Below, one piece after another: positions 8,347 through 15,928 of a DNA stretch of 35,660 nt. The DNA is taken from NCBI GenBank assembly GCA_900554515.1, contig USHN01000010.1:1-35660 (forward strand), in the 5' to 3' direction. Each line of letters opens with the position of its first letter. The stretch's first letter is position 1. The translations under genes were made by a program, and so were the position numbers. The notes under the pieces are model-generated. The model was not told where the DNA came from. It searched no databases and saw only the letters and a program-made list of their open reading frames with translations. This DNA comes from an uncultured Acidaminococcus sp. GTDB taxonomy: Bacteria; Bacillota; Negativicutes; Acidaminococcales; Acidaminococcaceae.

Positions 8347-8406
8347 AAATCTATAAAAGGGGAGCATGATGCGCCTTCTTTAATTATTCGCTAGGAGTGA
8401 TAGGGT

Positions 8407-9420
8407 ATGGCATTTATGGACGAACTGAAAGCGCGGGTAAAACCTGCTCAAAAGGTGATTGTACTGCCGGAAAATAACAGCGACAGAGCACTGGAGGCTG
8501 CGAGCATTGTAGCCAAGGAAGGTTTTGCTAAAATCGTGCTGGTGGGGGATCCTGCCGAACTGCAAAAGAGTGCTGACCGTCTGGGAATCAGCTTTGATGG
8601 GGTCAAGATTGTAAACCCTGCCACTTATGAAAGAATGGATGAACTGTGCGAATACTTTGCTAAACGCAGAGCGAAGAAAGGCATGACCGTAGAAAAAGCA
8701 CGGGACATTATGCTGCACGATACTACGTTCTTTGGCGCCGGTCTGTTGGCGCTGGGGGATGCTGACGGTGTGGTTTCTGGTTCTACCCGTACCAGTGCGG
8801 ATACGATTAAAGCTGGTCTGCAGGTTGTGGGCGTAAAACCTGGCAACAAGACCGTATGCAGCGGATTTATTATCCTCTCTGATAAAAAAGAGCTGGGTGA
8901 CAACGGCAAATTTGTATTCGGCGACTGCGGTGTTATCATTGACCCGACGGCAGAACAACTGGCAGATATTGCAGTAAGCTGTGCGGAACGGGCTAAGAAT
9001 ACGGTAGGCATCAAAGAACCGAAAGTTGCTATGCTGTGCTATTCCACCAAAGGATCTGGGACCGGGCCTGAAGTGGATAAGGTAAAAGAAGCTGTGGAAA
9101 TCCTGAAATCCCGTAATGTGGACTTTGCTTTTGACGGCGAACTTCAGCTGGATGCTTCCCTGGTTCCGGAAGTGGGAGAACGCAAGGCTCCGGGCTCCAA
9201 GGTGGCTGGTCATGCGAACGTTCTGGTATTCCCGAACCTGTGCTCTGCCAATATCGGGTACAAACTGGTAGAACGCTTCAGCGGTGCTACCTGCTTAGGA
9301 CCTCTGGTACAGGGCCTGGCTAAACCGGTTCTGGATCTGTCCCGTGGCTGCTCCACCCAGGACGTGGTAGACGTAGTGGCTGTTTGTGCCAGCGATGCCA
9401 TTGATGCAGATAAAAAATAA
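8407..9420 (+). CDS. pta: Phosphate acetyltransferase
   Basis: This enzyme interconverts acetyl-CoA plus phosphate with acetyl phosphate plus CoA, and in fermenters it leads to ATP through acetate kinase. At 337 residues it has the short, single-domain Pta length. Family motifs are visible: LPENNSDRALEAA at the N-terminus, GDADGVVSGSTRTSADTIKAGLQ, DCGVIIDPTAEQLADIA, and SKVAGHANVLVFPNLCSANIGYKLVERF. AGGAG 9 nt upstream supports the ATG at 8407. ackA is not adjacent. It has its own promoter and a strong terminator, so it is monocistronic. A related phosphate butyryltransferase is less likely because the C-terminal motif is typical Pta. Confidence 0.95.
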   Translation: MAFMDELKARVKPAQKVIVLPENNSDRALEAASIVAKEGFAKIVLVGDPAELQKSADRLGISFDGVKIVNPATYERMDELCEYFAKRRAKKGMTVEKARDIMLHDTTFFGAGLLALGDADGVVSGSTRTSADTIKAGLQVVGVKPGNKTVCSGFIILSDKKELGDNGKFVFGDCGVIIDPTAEQLADIAVSCAERAKNTVGIKEPKVAMLCYSTKGSGTGPEVDKVKEAVEILKSRNVDFAFDGELQLDASLVPEVGERKAPGSKVAGHANVLVFPNLCSANIGYKLVERFSGATCLGPLVQGLAKPVLDLSRGCSTQDVVDVVAVCASDAIDADKK

Positions 9421-9434
9421 TTCATGCTATATAG

Positions 9435-9464
9435 AAAGACGTTGCTTCATGCAGCGTCTTTTTT
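9435..9464 (+). terminator. Intrinsic terminator after pta
   Basis: An 11-bp stem (AAAGACGTTGC / GCAGCGTCTTT, one G-U pair) with a TTCAT loop is followed by a six-T run (9459-9464). Confidence 0.9.
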
Positions 9465-9472
9465 GGTATAAT
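9442..9472 (+). promoter_or_regulatory. Probable promoter of crcB, overlapping the pta terminator
   Basis: TGGTATAAT gives an extended -10 with the hexamer at 9467-9472, two bases after the terminator U-run. The only -35-like hexamer, TTGCTT at 9442-9447, lies inside the terminator hairpin with a long 19-nt spacer, so recognition may depend mainly on the extended -10. Confidence 0.5.
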
Positions 9473-9508
9473 AGGGAATATTACTTCTCATAGATTGGGG
9501 CTGGAATT

Positions 9509-9868
9509 GTGCTAGATTTTTTGATTGCCGGGCTGGGCGGTGCTTTGGGAGCGGTGCTGCGGCATCTGATTTCACTTTTACCACTGCAGATGGAAAGCGG
9601 ATTTCCCGTGAAAACCTTCCTCATCAATATTATAGGTTCATTCCTTATTGGGATTGTGGCAGCCTGGTCGGAGAAAAATGGGCTGGATTCCAGGCTGGTA
9701 CTCTTTCTCCGGGTAGGAATCTGCGGCGGCTTCACCACGTTTTCCTCCTTTGCCCTGGAGACCCATAGCCTTTTAAGCAAAGGAAGCGTTACCACCGCTG
9801 TTTGCTATGCCGTGCTCAGCTTTACCTGTGGCCTTTTGGCCATTCTTGCTGCGGAAAAAATCATATAA
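9509..9868 (+). CDS. crcB: Fluoride ion channel FluC/CrcB
   Basis: This small membrane protein exports fluoride. The 119-residue protein has four hydrophobic segments. Family signatures are GGALGAVLRH at the N-terminus, FLINIIGSFLIG in segment 2, and GICGGFTTFSSFALE, which holds the Phe-box and Na-site region. Only one copy is present here, so it would form a homodimer unless a paralogue lies elsewhere. The start is GTG with only a weak upstream GGGG (9497-9500). No fluoride (crcB-motif) riboswitch fits in the short leader. Confidence 0.93.
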   Translation: MLDFLIAGLGGALGAVLRHLISLLPLQMESGFPVKTFLINIIGSFLIGIVAAWSEKNGLDSRLVLFLRVGICGGFTTFSSFALETHSLLSKGSVTTAVCYAVLSFTCGLLAILAAEKII

Positions 9869-9875
9869 TAGGGTG

Positions 9876-9906
9876 AGATCTCCTTTTTAACTGGGAGATC
9901 TTTTTT
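9876..9906 (+). terminator. Intrinsic terminator after crcB
   Basis: The stem AGATCTCC / GGAGATCT (9876-9883, 9894-9901) is followed by six T residues (9901-9906). Confidence 0.88.
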
Positions 9907-9910
9907 GTAC

Positions 9911-9947
9911 AAAAAAGCGACTTGGACGTAATAACCAAGTCGCTTTT
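9911..9947 (-). terminator. Intrinsic terminator of tRNA-Ser (works in both directions)
   Basis: A 13-bp stem (9913-9925 with 9935-9947, GCGACTTGG core) has a 9-nt loop. Six A residues at 9911-9916 give a U-run on the minus strand, ending the tRNA transcript; TTTT on the other flank could also back up crcB termination. Confidence 0.88.
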
Positions 9948-9972
9948 CCTATGCATAGCGTTTTTTTTAATA

Positions 9973-10061
9973 TGGCGGAGGGGGTGGGATTCGAACCCAC
10001 GGTTCCTTACGGAATCGCCAGTTTTCAAGACTGGTGCCTTAAACCGCTCGGCCACCCCTCC
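9973..10061 (-). tRNA. tRNA-Ser (anticodon UGA)
   Basis: Read on the minus strand, the acceptor GGAGGGG pairs with CCCCTCC, followed by discriminator G and an encoded CCA. The D-arm region GGCCGAGCGG, an anticodon loop CUUGAAA (anticodon UGA at 10025-10027), a long serine-type variable arm and the T-loop GGTTCGAATCC are all present. Length is 89 nt. It decodes UCA and other UCN codons. Confidence 0.97.
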
Positions 10062-10081
10062 TCGTTATGAAAGACTGGTGT

Positions 10082-10110
10082 AGTATAGCAGATCAGGCCA
10101 GTCTTGTCAA
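10082..10110 (-). promoter_or_regulatory. Promoter of tRNA-Ser
   Basis: On the minus strand TTGACA (10105-10110) and TATACT (10082-10087) are spaced by exactly 17 nt, close to consensus. It lies between the PBP stop and the tRNA. An 8-bp inverted repeat AAGACTGG/CCAGTCTT (10071-10078, 10098-10105) brackets its core. Confidence 0.88.
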
Positions 10111-10138
10111 GGCTGCCCTGCATGGGTGCCAGTCTACG

Positions 10139-12214
10139 TTAATTCTTGGGAGGACGAACAGGGGGAGGCGTCGTGGTGCGGCGCTGTCCGGACCGATTGC
10201 TGGAAGAGGGCCGGGGCGGATTGCCTCCGCCAGGAAGTGTGGCATCTCCACTGTCTTCTTTTTTGCTGTCGTCCTTCTTTTTGTCGTCGTCTTTTTTATC
10301 GTCTTTCTTAGGTGTTTCTTTCGGGGCTTCGTATTTGGGTGCCGGCATCTTAAAGCCTTCCGGTACTTCGAAATCCGTTCTGGGCTTGCCATCTAAGGCG
10401 TTGCTCATGAATGTACGCCATAATGTGGCTGGTTCGCCGCCGCCGGTCATACCGCCGAGGGATTCGTTGTTGTCATCCCCAATCCACACGGCACAGGCAA
10501 GATCCGGTGTAAAGCCTACGAACCAGGCGTCATGGTAATCGCTGGTGGTCCCGGATTTACCGGCGCAGGGACGAGAAATTGCTGCGCCCCGACCAGTACC
10601 CCGTGTCATAACATCTTCCATCATAGAAATCATCATGTAAGCGGTACCCGGTTTTACTACCTGGGTAGGGTTGGTCTTGTGCTCATAGATGACTTTTCCG
10701 TTGCGGTCCACAATTTTTATGATGGGTGTAGGTTTATTGAAACTGCCCATATTGGCAATACCACCATAGGCCCCTGCCAGTTCCAGCGGGGTTACGCCGT
10801 GGGTCAGTCCGCCCAATGCAGCAGCCCCGTTTTCGTCGCTGTCTACCAGGGTGGTAATACCAAAGCGTTTAGCCAGGGCTATCATTTTTCCTACACCATA
10901 TTTCATGGCAATTTTAACGGCAGGAACGTTGTAGGAATAGGTGAGGGCTGTCCGATAGGTGACATCGCCATGGAAGCGACGGTCAAAGTTCTGTGGATTC
11001 CATTTGCCAGGAATGGCGGAGTCTTCCACCGTATCATTGGGCGTAGCACCTTGTTCAAAGGCATTCATGTAAACAAATGGCTTAAAGGAAGAACCAGGCT
11101 GCCGCTCCGCCATAACGGCACGGTTGAATTGGTCCGTACCCCGGCCGCCGATCATGGCTTTGATATATCCCGTTTTAGGATCTACGGCTACAATGGCGGA
11201 TTGAGGCTGCTTTAATTTATTGTCATCTGTGTAGTACGTCGGGGTCAGTGCCGCCGCTTCTTCGGCGGCTTTTTGCATATCCGGATCCAGTGTGGTGTAG
11301 ACTTTCAAGCCTTGCTTATACACGGCGTCCGGACCAAATTTCTCTACTAACATCTGGATGACATAATCAATGAAGTATTTTTTAGAGCCAGGGGCAGTGT
11401 TTAAGGATTTATAGTTCAGCGGTTCTGCATAGGCCTTATCCGCCTGATCTTTGGTGATAAACCCATATTTGGTCATCTGATCCAGGACGACCCGCTGCCG
11501 TGCTTTGCCGGCCTTGGGATTGGTTAAAGGAGAATAGTAGTTGGGGCTCTTGGGAAGACCTGCCAGCATAGCGCACTGTGCTAAGTCCAGATCTTCCACG
11601 TGCTTCCCAAAATAGATGTTGGAAGCAGTTTCCACACCATAAGCCCCCTGCCCAAAATAGATCTGGTTCATATACATTTCCAGAATTTCTTTTTTGGTAT
11701 ATTTCTGCTCAATTTGCAAGGCGATAAACGCCTCGTGAATTTTACGGGACAGGGTCTGTTCCTGTGTCAGGAAATAGTTCTTGGCTAATTGCTGGGTAAT
11801 CGTGCTGCCGCCCTGGACCTCTCCCCAACGGATGTAGGTATAGATGGCGCGGCCAATACCACGGAAATCAATGCCTCCATGTTCGTAGAAACGAATATCC
11901 TCTGCTGCAAAAAAGGCATTTTGCAAATTCTTTGGTACTTTGTCAATGGTTACAGGGATCCGGGATTCTTCAGAATCCACAGTGGTAATTAAGTTTCCCT
12001 TGGCATCAAAAAATTGAGAAGAAGCCATAGGGACCATATCCTTGCTCAAAATTTTAGCAGTCGTAAATTTTGCCAAGGCAAAAAACGCTGCCACGGAGAG
12101 AAATCCCACCAGAATCAATGCCAGCACGGCGGATAAAATCGTGCCGCCAAGTTTCTTGTGTCTATGACCGGAGGAGTCCATAAAATTTCTCCAATTTTTA
12201 TCCTTATTTGTCAT
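10139..12214 (-). CDS. ponA: Class A penicillin-binding protein (PBP1A type)
   Basis: This bifunctional peptidoglycan glycosyltransferase/transpeptidase is anchored in the cytoplasmic membrane with its domains outside. The 691-residue protein has a short basic cytosolic tail, a membrane helix (about 24-50) and a GT51 domain with catalytic Glu in AAEDIRFYEHGGID (about 105) and GGSTITQQLAKN. The transpeptidase domain has SSFK (Ser about 375), SYN (about 427) and KSGTT (about 553). A 70-residue Lys/Asp then Pro/Ser/Arg-rich low-complexity tail ends it. ATG 12214 lies 8 nt after AGGAG; a GTG one codon earlier is the alternative. It is divergent from mraZ. Confidence 0.96.
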   Translation of the reverse strand: MTNKDKNWRNFMDSSGHRHKKLGGTILSAVLALILVGFLSVAAFFALAKFTTAKILSKDMVPMASSQFFDAKGNLITTVDSEESRIPVTIDKVPKNLQNAFFAAEDIRFYEHGGIDFRGIGRAIYTYIRWGEVQGGSTITQQLAKNYFLTQEQTLSRKIHEAFIALQIEQKYTKKEILEMYMNQIYFGQGAYGVETASNIYFGKHVEDLDLAQCAMLAGLPKSPNYYSPLTNPKAGKARQRVVLDQMTKYGFITKDQADKAYAEPLNYKSLNTAPGSKKYFIDYVIQMLVEKFGPDAVYKQGLKVYTTLDPDMQKAAEEAAALTPTYYTDDNKLKQPQSAIVAVDPKTGYIKAMIGGRGTDQFNRAVMAERQPGSSFKPFVYMNAFEQGATPNDTVEDSAIPGKWNPQNFDRRFHGDVTYRTALTYSYNVPAVKIAMKYGVGKMIALAKRFGITTLVDSDENGAAALGGLTHGVTPLELAGAYGGIANMGSFNKPTPIIKIVDRNGKVIYEHKTNPTQVVKPGTAYMMISMMEDVMTRGTGRGAAISRPCAGKSGTTSDYHDAWFVGFTPDLACAVWIGDDNNESLGGMTGGGEPATLWRTFMSNALDGKPRTDFEVPEGFKMPAPKYEAPKETPKKDDKKDDDKKKDDSKKEDSGDATLPGGGNPPRPSSSNRSGQRRTTTPPPVRPPKN

Positions 12215-12267
12215 CACGTCAGCTCCTATTGCAATCAGAATGAATTGGGAACATAGGTTTATTCGTT

Positions 12268-12296
12268 ATTATACCACATTCTGTCCATTGAACAAA
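12268..12296 (-). promoter_or_regulatory. Promoter of the PBP gene
   Basis: On the minus strand, TGGTATAAT gives an extended -10 (hexamer 12268-12273) with a TTTGTT -35-like hexamer at 12291-12296 and a 17-nt spacer. Fifteen bases around this -10 are identical to the pheS promoter. Confidence 0.7.
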
Positions 12297-12394
12297 GAAC
12301 GGAATGGGATTTTTGTCCATTACGAGCTAATTACAGGGGTAACTATAAGACGGAGAAAAATCTTGGAAAAGCCCAATCAAAACACAGGATTACA

Positions 12395-12423
12395 TTGCTT
12401 TTTAACTAAAAACGGTTTATAAT
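12395..12423 (+). promoter_or_regulatory. Promoter of the mraZ-dcw cluster
   Basis: TTGCTT (12395-12400) and TATAAT (12418-12423) have a 17-nt spacer. The MraZ repeats begin at the last base of the -10. Confidence 0.8.
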
Positions 12424-12447
12424 GGGGAAAAGTGGTGTGAAGTGGAG
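12423..12447 (+). promoter_or_regulatory. MraZ operator (three direct repeats)
   Basis: TGGGG-N5-TGGTG-N5-TGGAG at 12423, 12433 and 12443 gives three TGGNG units with a precise 10-nt period, covering the -10 edge and start-site region. This is the known MraZ box arrangement (TGG-type pentamers separated by 5 nt, AAAGTGG-like in Mollicutes) and predicts autorepression of the cluster. Confidence 0.82.
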
Positions 12448-12477
12448 TAAAAAGTAGACGGAAAGCAGGTGAGACAG

Positions 12478-12903
12478 ATGCTGATGGGGGAATTTGAGCA
12501 CGCCTTAGATCCCAAAGGGCGTCTGTTTGTGCCGGCTAAATTACGGGAAACCTTGGGCAAAACCTTTGTTATCACGAAGGGACTGGATGGCTGCCTGGAT
12601 GTGTATCCCATGGAAGCATGGGAAAAACTAAAAAACAGCTTTGCACAAAAAATGATGCCCAAACATAAGGAAAGAGATGTTTCCCGTTTTATTTTTGGCG
12701 GCGCCTGTGAAGCAGAACCGGATAAACAAGGACGGGTACTCTTGCCGGCTAATTTGCGCTCCTATGCAAAGATCGGAGATACGGCAGTCATTGTAGGTGT
12801 GGGAAATAAAGCGGAAATTTGGGACAAAGAGCAGTATGAATCCTATACCAGCAGTGTGGAAGATGACGTAGCCCAAATGGTGGAAGAACTGGAATTTGAA
12901 TAG
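12478..12903 (+). CDS. mraZ: Transcriptional regulator MraZ
   Basis: This nucleoid-associated transcription factor forms ring oligomers and binds repeats in the dcw promoter. The 141-residue protein carries two AbrB-like SpoVT/MraZ domains. The first begins MLMGEFEHALDPKGRLFVPAKLRE and the second contains DKQGRVLLPANLRSYA; each has the DxxGRxxxPxxLR signature. ATG 12478 fits AGGTGAG (12466-12472) 5 nt upstream; a GTG at 12469 lies within that site and is less likely. It is first in the dcw cluster, with its own operator just upstream. Confidence 0.96.
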   Translation: MLMGEFEHALDPKGRLFVPAKLRETLGKTFVITKGLDGCLDVYPMEAWEKLKNSFAQKMMPKHKERDVSRFIFGGACEAEPDKQGRVLLPANLRSYAKIGDTAVIVGVGNKAEIWDKEQYESYTSSVEDDVAQMVEELEFE

Positions 12904-12930
12904 ATATAGATAGAGAAATGAGGATGCACT

Positions 12931-13863
12931 GTGGAATTCGTGCATAAAAGTGTGTTGCTGGAAGAATCCGTGGACTGGGTGGTGCAGAATCCGTCCGGTA
13001 TTTATGTGGACTGCACGTTAGGCGGCGGAGGGCATTCCCATGCCATTGGTTCCCGGCTTAGGCCAGATGGGCTATTAATTGGCCTGGACCAGGATGAGGA
13101 CGCCATCCGTGCAGCGACGGAACGCTTGCAAGACCTTCCCTGTAAAGTGAAAATTATCCATGATAATTTTCGTCATCTGGGTGACGTATTGGATTCCTTG
13201 GGAATTCCCCAGGTAGACGGTATTTTATTTGATCTGGGAGTATCCTCCTACCAGCTGGACACACCGGAACGTGGATTTTCCTATATGCATGACGGGCCAC
13301 TGGACATGCGAATGGATCAGGAAGGCGAAACGCTGACGGCAGCAGACGTAATCAATCACTACAAAGAAGATGAACTGTCCGGCGTGATTTATAAATACGG
13401 AGAAGAACAATGGGCAAAACGCATCGCCCAGTTCATCGTAGCAGCAAGGAAAAAGCAGCCCATCCGTACAACGGGCGAACTGGTGCGAATTATCAAGGCT
13501 GCTATACCCAAAGGTGCTAGACAGGATGGACCGCATCCTGCGAAACGGACATTTCAGGCCATTCGCATTGAGGTGAATGGGGAACTAAAAATCCTGGATG
13601 AAGCCGTGGAAGAAGCCGTACATCACCTGAAAAGCGGCGGTCGGATTGGTGTTATCAGCTTTCATTCTCTGGAAGACAGAATCGTGAAAAGGGCTTTTCA
13701 ACGATTACAAAAAGGCTGCATATGTCCGCCGGAATTGCCGGTGTGCGTATGCGGACGAAAACCGGAACTTAAAACCTTAAAAAAATTTGCTCCCACGGAT
13801 GCAGAATTGCAGGCAAACCCCAGGGCACGCAGCGCAAGGCTTAGGGGAGCGGAGAAAATATAA
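12931..13863 (+). CDS. rsmH: 16S rRNA m4C1402 methyltransferase RsmH
   Basis: This enzyme methylates N4 of C1402 in 16S rRNA using S-adenosylmethionine (also called MraW). The 310-residue protein starts from GTG at 12931 with TGAGGA about 6 nt upstream. The SAM-binding loop is DCTLGGGGHSHAI near residue 30, and other family motifs are GVSSYQLDTPERGFSYMHDGPLDMRMD, the RTFQAIRIEVN stretch and SFHSLEDRIVKRAF. It has its normal place directly after mraZ. Confidence 0.97.
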   Translation: MEFVHKSVLLEESVDWVVQNPSGIYVDCTLGGGGHSHAIGSRLRPDGLLIGLDQDEDAIRAATERLQDLPCKVKIIHDNFRHLGDVLDSLGIPQVDGILFDLGVSSYQLDTPERGFSYMHDGPLDMRMDQEGETLTAADVINHYKEDELSGVIYKYGEEQWAKRIAQFIVAARKKQPIRTTGELVRIIKAAIPKGARQDGPHPAKRTFQAIRIEVNGELKILDEAVEEAVHHLKSGGRIGVISFHSLEDRIVKRAFQRLQKGCICPPELPVCVCGRKPELKTLKKFAPTDAELQANPRARSARLRGAEKI

Positions 13864-13912
13864 CAAAGCGTGCTGATGAATGCAGAAATACTAAGATAAA
13901 GGAGCTGCCGCA

Positions 13913-14323
13913 ATGGTTACCAGAAAAAGGACGGGACAGGTAGCATGGAATGGCAGGAATAGCTATACGTATGGCTCCACAGCCTATAAGGAAGCGGAAT
14001 CCATTCCCCTTAGACGGGTATATCCCACTCGGAAAACAGATACAGTCAGAAAAAAAGTAAATAAAAGAGCTCGACAGGTTGCATTGTTAGCTGGTTTGGT
14101 ATTATCATTAATATTCGTGAATGTGGCTTTAAGTGAACTGTACTTTGCAAAATGCAGTGCTTTGGTCCAGCTGAAAGGGATGGAAGCCCAGTGTCTGGAT
14201 GAATCGGAGACGCTTCAAATTGATGTGGAGCGGCTGCACAATCCGCAGCGCATTGCAGAAATTGCAGAAAAGAAATTGGGTATGAGTACGGCCAGAAGCA
14301 ATATTTACGTGCGTAATCCGTAA
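13913..14323 (+). CDS. ftsL: Cell division protein FtsL
   Basis: This bitopic divisome protein normally acts with FtsQ/DivIB and FtsB/DivIC to control FtsWI. The 136-residue protein has a long basic cytosolic N-terminus (about 1-54), one membrane helix (about 55-75) and an extracellular heptad-rich segment ending in LHNPQRIAEIAEKKLGM, a motif of the FtsL/FtsB family. The identification rests on architecture and position after rsmH, since sequence conservation is low. Unusually it is not followed by ftsI/spoVD: the next gene is murE, after an unusual hairpin region. Confidence 0.88.
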   Translation: MVTRKRTGQVAWNGRNSYTYGSTAYKEAESIPLRRVYPTRKTDTVRKKVNKRARQVALLAGLVLSLIFVNVALSELYFAKCSALVQLKGMEAQCLDESETLQIDVERLHNPQRIAEIAEKKLGMSTARSNIYVRNP

Positions 14324-14329
14324 CATGCT

Positions 14330-14391
14330 GCCTGCGGCTGTCTCCTCCAACATATATGGTGCCTGCCGCAGGCTGTGGCAGGCCTTTTGTT
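14330..14391 (+). promoter_or_regulatory. Putative attenuator: competing hairpins between ftsL and murE
   Basis: Terminator form: GCCTGCC (14361-14367) pairs with GGCAGGC (14377-14383), 9-nt loop, followed by CTTTTGTTTTG. Alternative form: GCCTGCGGC (14330-14338) pairs perfectly with GCCGCAGGC (14365-14373). The two share bases 14365-14367 and part of the terminator loop, so they cannot form together. This is the architecture of a transcription attenuator, or else a partial-efficiency internal terminator. No ligand or protein site is recognisable. Confidence 0.6.
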
Positions 14392-14422
14392 TTGTCTAAA
14401 GAGGAAAACTAGGGGGATGGAC

Positions 14423-15928
14423 ATGAAAAAAACGATAGAGGAAATTCTGACGCAGCTGCCCAATGCCAAAATTACAGGCGGTCATGGAGACAAATCCGTT
14501 ACGCAATTGACAATTGATTCCCGAACTGCGGGACCTGGTAGCCTCTTTATCTGCTTAAAAGGGGAACACACCAACGGACATGCCTATGCCGATAAAGCGG
14601 CGGCCCAAGGTGCCAGTGCCATCCTGGCAGAAGAAGATGTTGGCGTCCCAGAATCTACTGGTTGCGCGGTGATCCGTGTACCCAGCACGCAGAAAGCCAT
14701 GATGCGGCTGGCACCTTGGTTTTATGAGTATCCCGCATCCAAAATGCGGATGATCGGGGTAACCGGAACCAATGGAAAAACCACAACGACAACAATCCTG
14801 CGGGACTTGTTCACGGAAAATGGGCACAAGGTAGGTCTCATCGGAACTATTCATAACTGCATTGGCGACACAGTGATTCCCTCCCACAATACTACCCCGG
14901 ATGTGGTGGACCTGCAGCGGATGCTCTATGATATGCAGCAGGCAGGATGCGACATAGTTGTTATGGAAGTTTCTTCCCATGCCCTTGCGCTCAACCGGGT
15001 TGCAGGCATTGAATACGATACCGCCGTTTTTACCAATCTGACACAGGATCATTTGGATTTTCATAAAACAATGGAGAATTACCGGGAAGCCAAGGCACAA
15101 TTGTTTCTGCATCTCCATGAGGGGAAAAAATCCAATAAAACAGCAATTTTTAATGCGGACGATCCCAGTGCTGCCATCATCATGCAGCGGGTACAAACCA
15201 AAGTTATGACCTTTGGAATGAAAGATACCTATGACGTGTACCCGTATACCTTCCATGTGGCAGCGACCCATATGGAATTACATCTGCATACCCCACTGGG
15301 GGACATGCAGCTAAAGCTCCATATTACTGGAGAGTTCAATGTGTATAATGTGATGGGAACGATTTGTGCGGCCATTGCAGAAGGACTCTCCAAGGAAGAA
15401 ATTGAAAAAGGGTTAAATGCATTTCAAGGCGTACCAGGACGTTTCCAGCTGATCCATGCCGGGCAGCCCTTTACCGTCATTGTGGACTATGCCCATACCC
15501 CTGATGGGTTGGAAAATGTGCTCCATACAAGTAGGGAAATTACTCGTGGAAAACTTTGGGTCGTATTCGGCTGCGGCGGGGACCGGGACAGGAAAAAACG
15601 GCCTATTATGGGAAAAATTGCTCTTGATTTGGCAGATGTCCTGGTAGTAACCAGTGACAACCCCCGGAGCGAGAACCCGGAAGCGATTATCCAGGATATC
15701 CAGGCGGGCTTGGTAAATCCTCCCCCGGAAAAGGAAATCCATAGCATCACTGACCGCAAAGCGGCTATCGAATATGCCATCAGTCATGCCGCGCCGGAGG
15801 ACGTGGTGATGATTGCTGGAAAAGGTCATGAAAATTATCAGATCTTGAAAGACCGAACCATTCATTTTGATGACGGAGAAGTGGTCCGGAAGTATTTTCA
15901 AAAGGGGACGGACCATGCTGACTGTTGA
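14423..15928 (+). CDS. murE: UDP-MurNAc-tripeptide ligase MurE (meso-DAP adding)
   Basis: This enzyme adds the third stem-peptide residue to UDP-MurNAc-L-Ala-D-Glu. The 501-residue Mur ligase has an N-terminal UDP-binding domain (TIDSRTAGPGSLFICLKG), the P-loop VTGTNGKTTTTTIL (about 113) and a C-terminal ligase domain. The DNPR motif (Asp412) is the diaminopimelate-recognising signature, indicating meso-DAP rather than lysine. ATG 14423 is preferred: AGGGGG (14411-14416) is 6 nt upstream, while the ATG at 14417 abuts it. The 3' end overlaps murF by 14 nt. Confidence 0.97.
   Translation: MKKTIEEILTQLPNAKITGGHGDKSVTQLTIDSRTAGPGSLFICLKGEHTNGHAYADKAAAQGASAILAEEDVGVPESTGCAVIRVPSTQKAMMRLAPWFYEYPASKMRMIGVTGTNGKTTTTTILRDLFTENGHKVGLIGTIHNCIGDTVIPSHNTTPDVVDLQRMLYDMQQAGCDIVVMEVSSHALALNRVAGIEYDTAVFTNLTQDHLDFHKTMENYREAKAQLFLHLHEGKKSNKTAIFNADDPSAAIIMQRVQTKVMTFGMKDTYDVYPYTFHVAATHMELHLHTPLGDMQLKLHITGEFNVYNVMGTICAAIAEGLSKEEIEKGLNAFQGVPGRFQLIHAGQPFTVIVDYAHTPDGLENVLHTSREITRGKLWVVFGCGGDRDRKKRPIMGKIALDLADVLVVTSDNPRSENPEAIIQDIQAGLVNPPPEKEIHSITDRKAAIEYAISHAAPEDVVMIAGKGHENYQILKDRTIHFDDGEVVRKYFQKGTDHADC

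Noticed and set aside
8366..8383. Tiny leader peptide (MMRLL) before pta
   Set aside because: The purine-rich stretch is only 1-4 nt from the ATGs, and there is no regulatory codon run or attenuator hairpin.
8124..8406. tmRNA (ssrA) expected after smpB
   Set aside because: The gap is too short, and no tRNA-Ala-like ends or tag reading frame were seen.
8380..9213. 277-codon minus-strand frame opposite pta
   Set aside because: It is a shadow of the highly expressed pta reading frame with no family resemblance.
9473..9508. Fluoride riboswitch upstream of crcB
   Set aside because: Only 36 nt lie between the -10 and the start codon and the conserved pseudoknot bases are absent.
12240..12422. 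60-codon frame in the PBP-mraZ gap
   Set aside because: It overlaps both divergent promoters and has no ribosome binding site.
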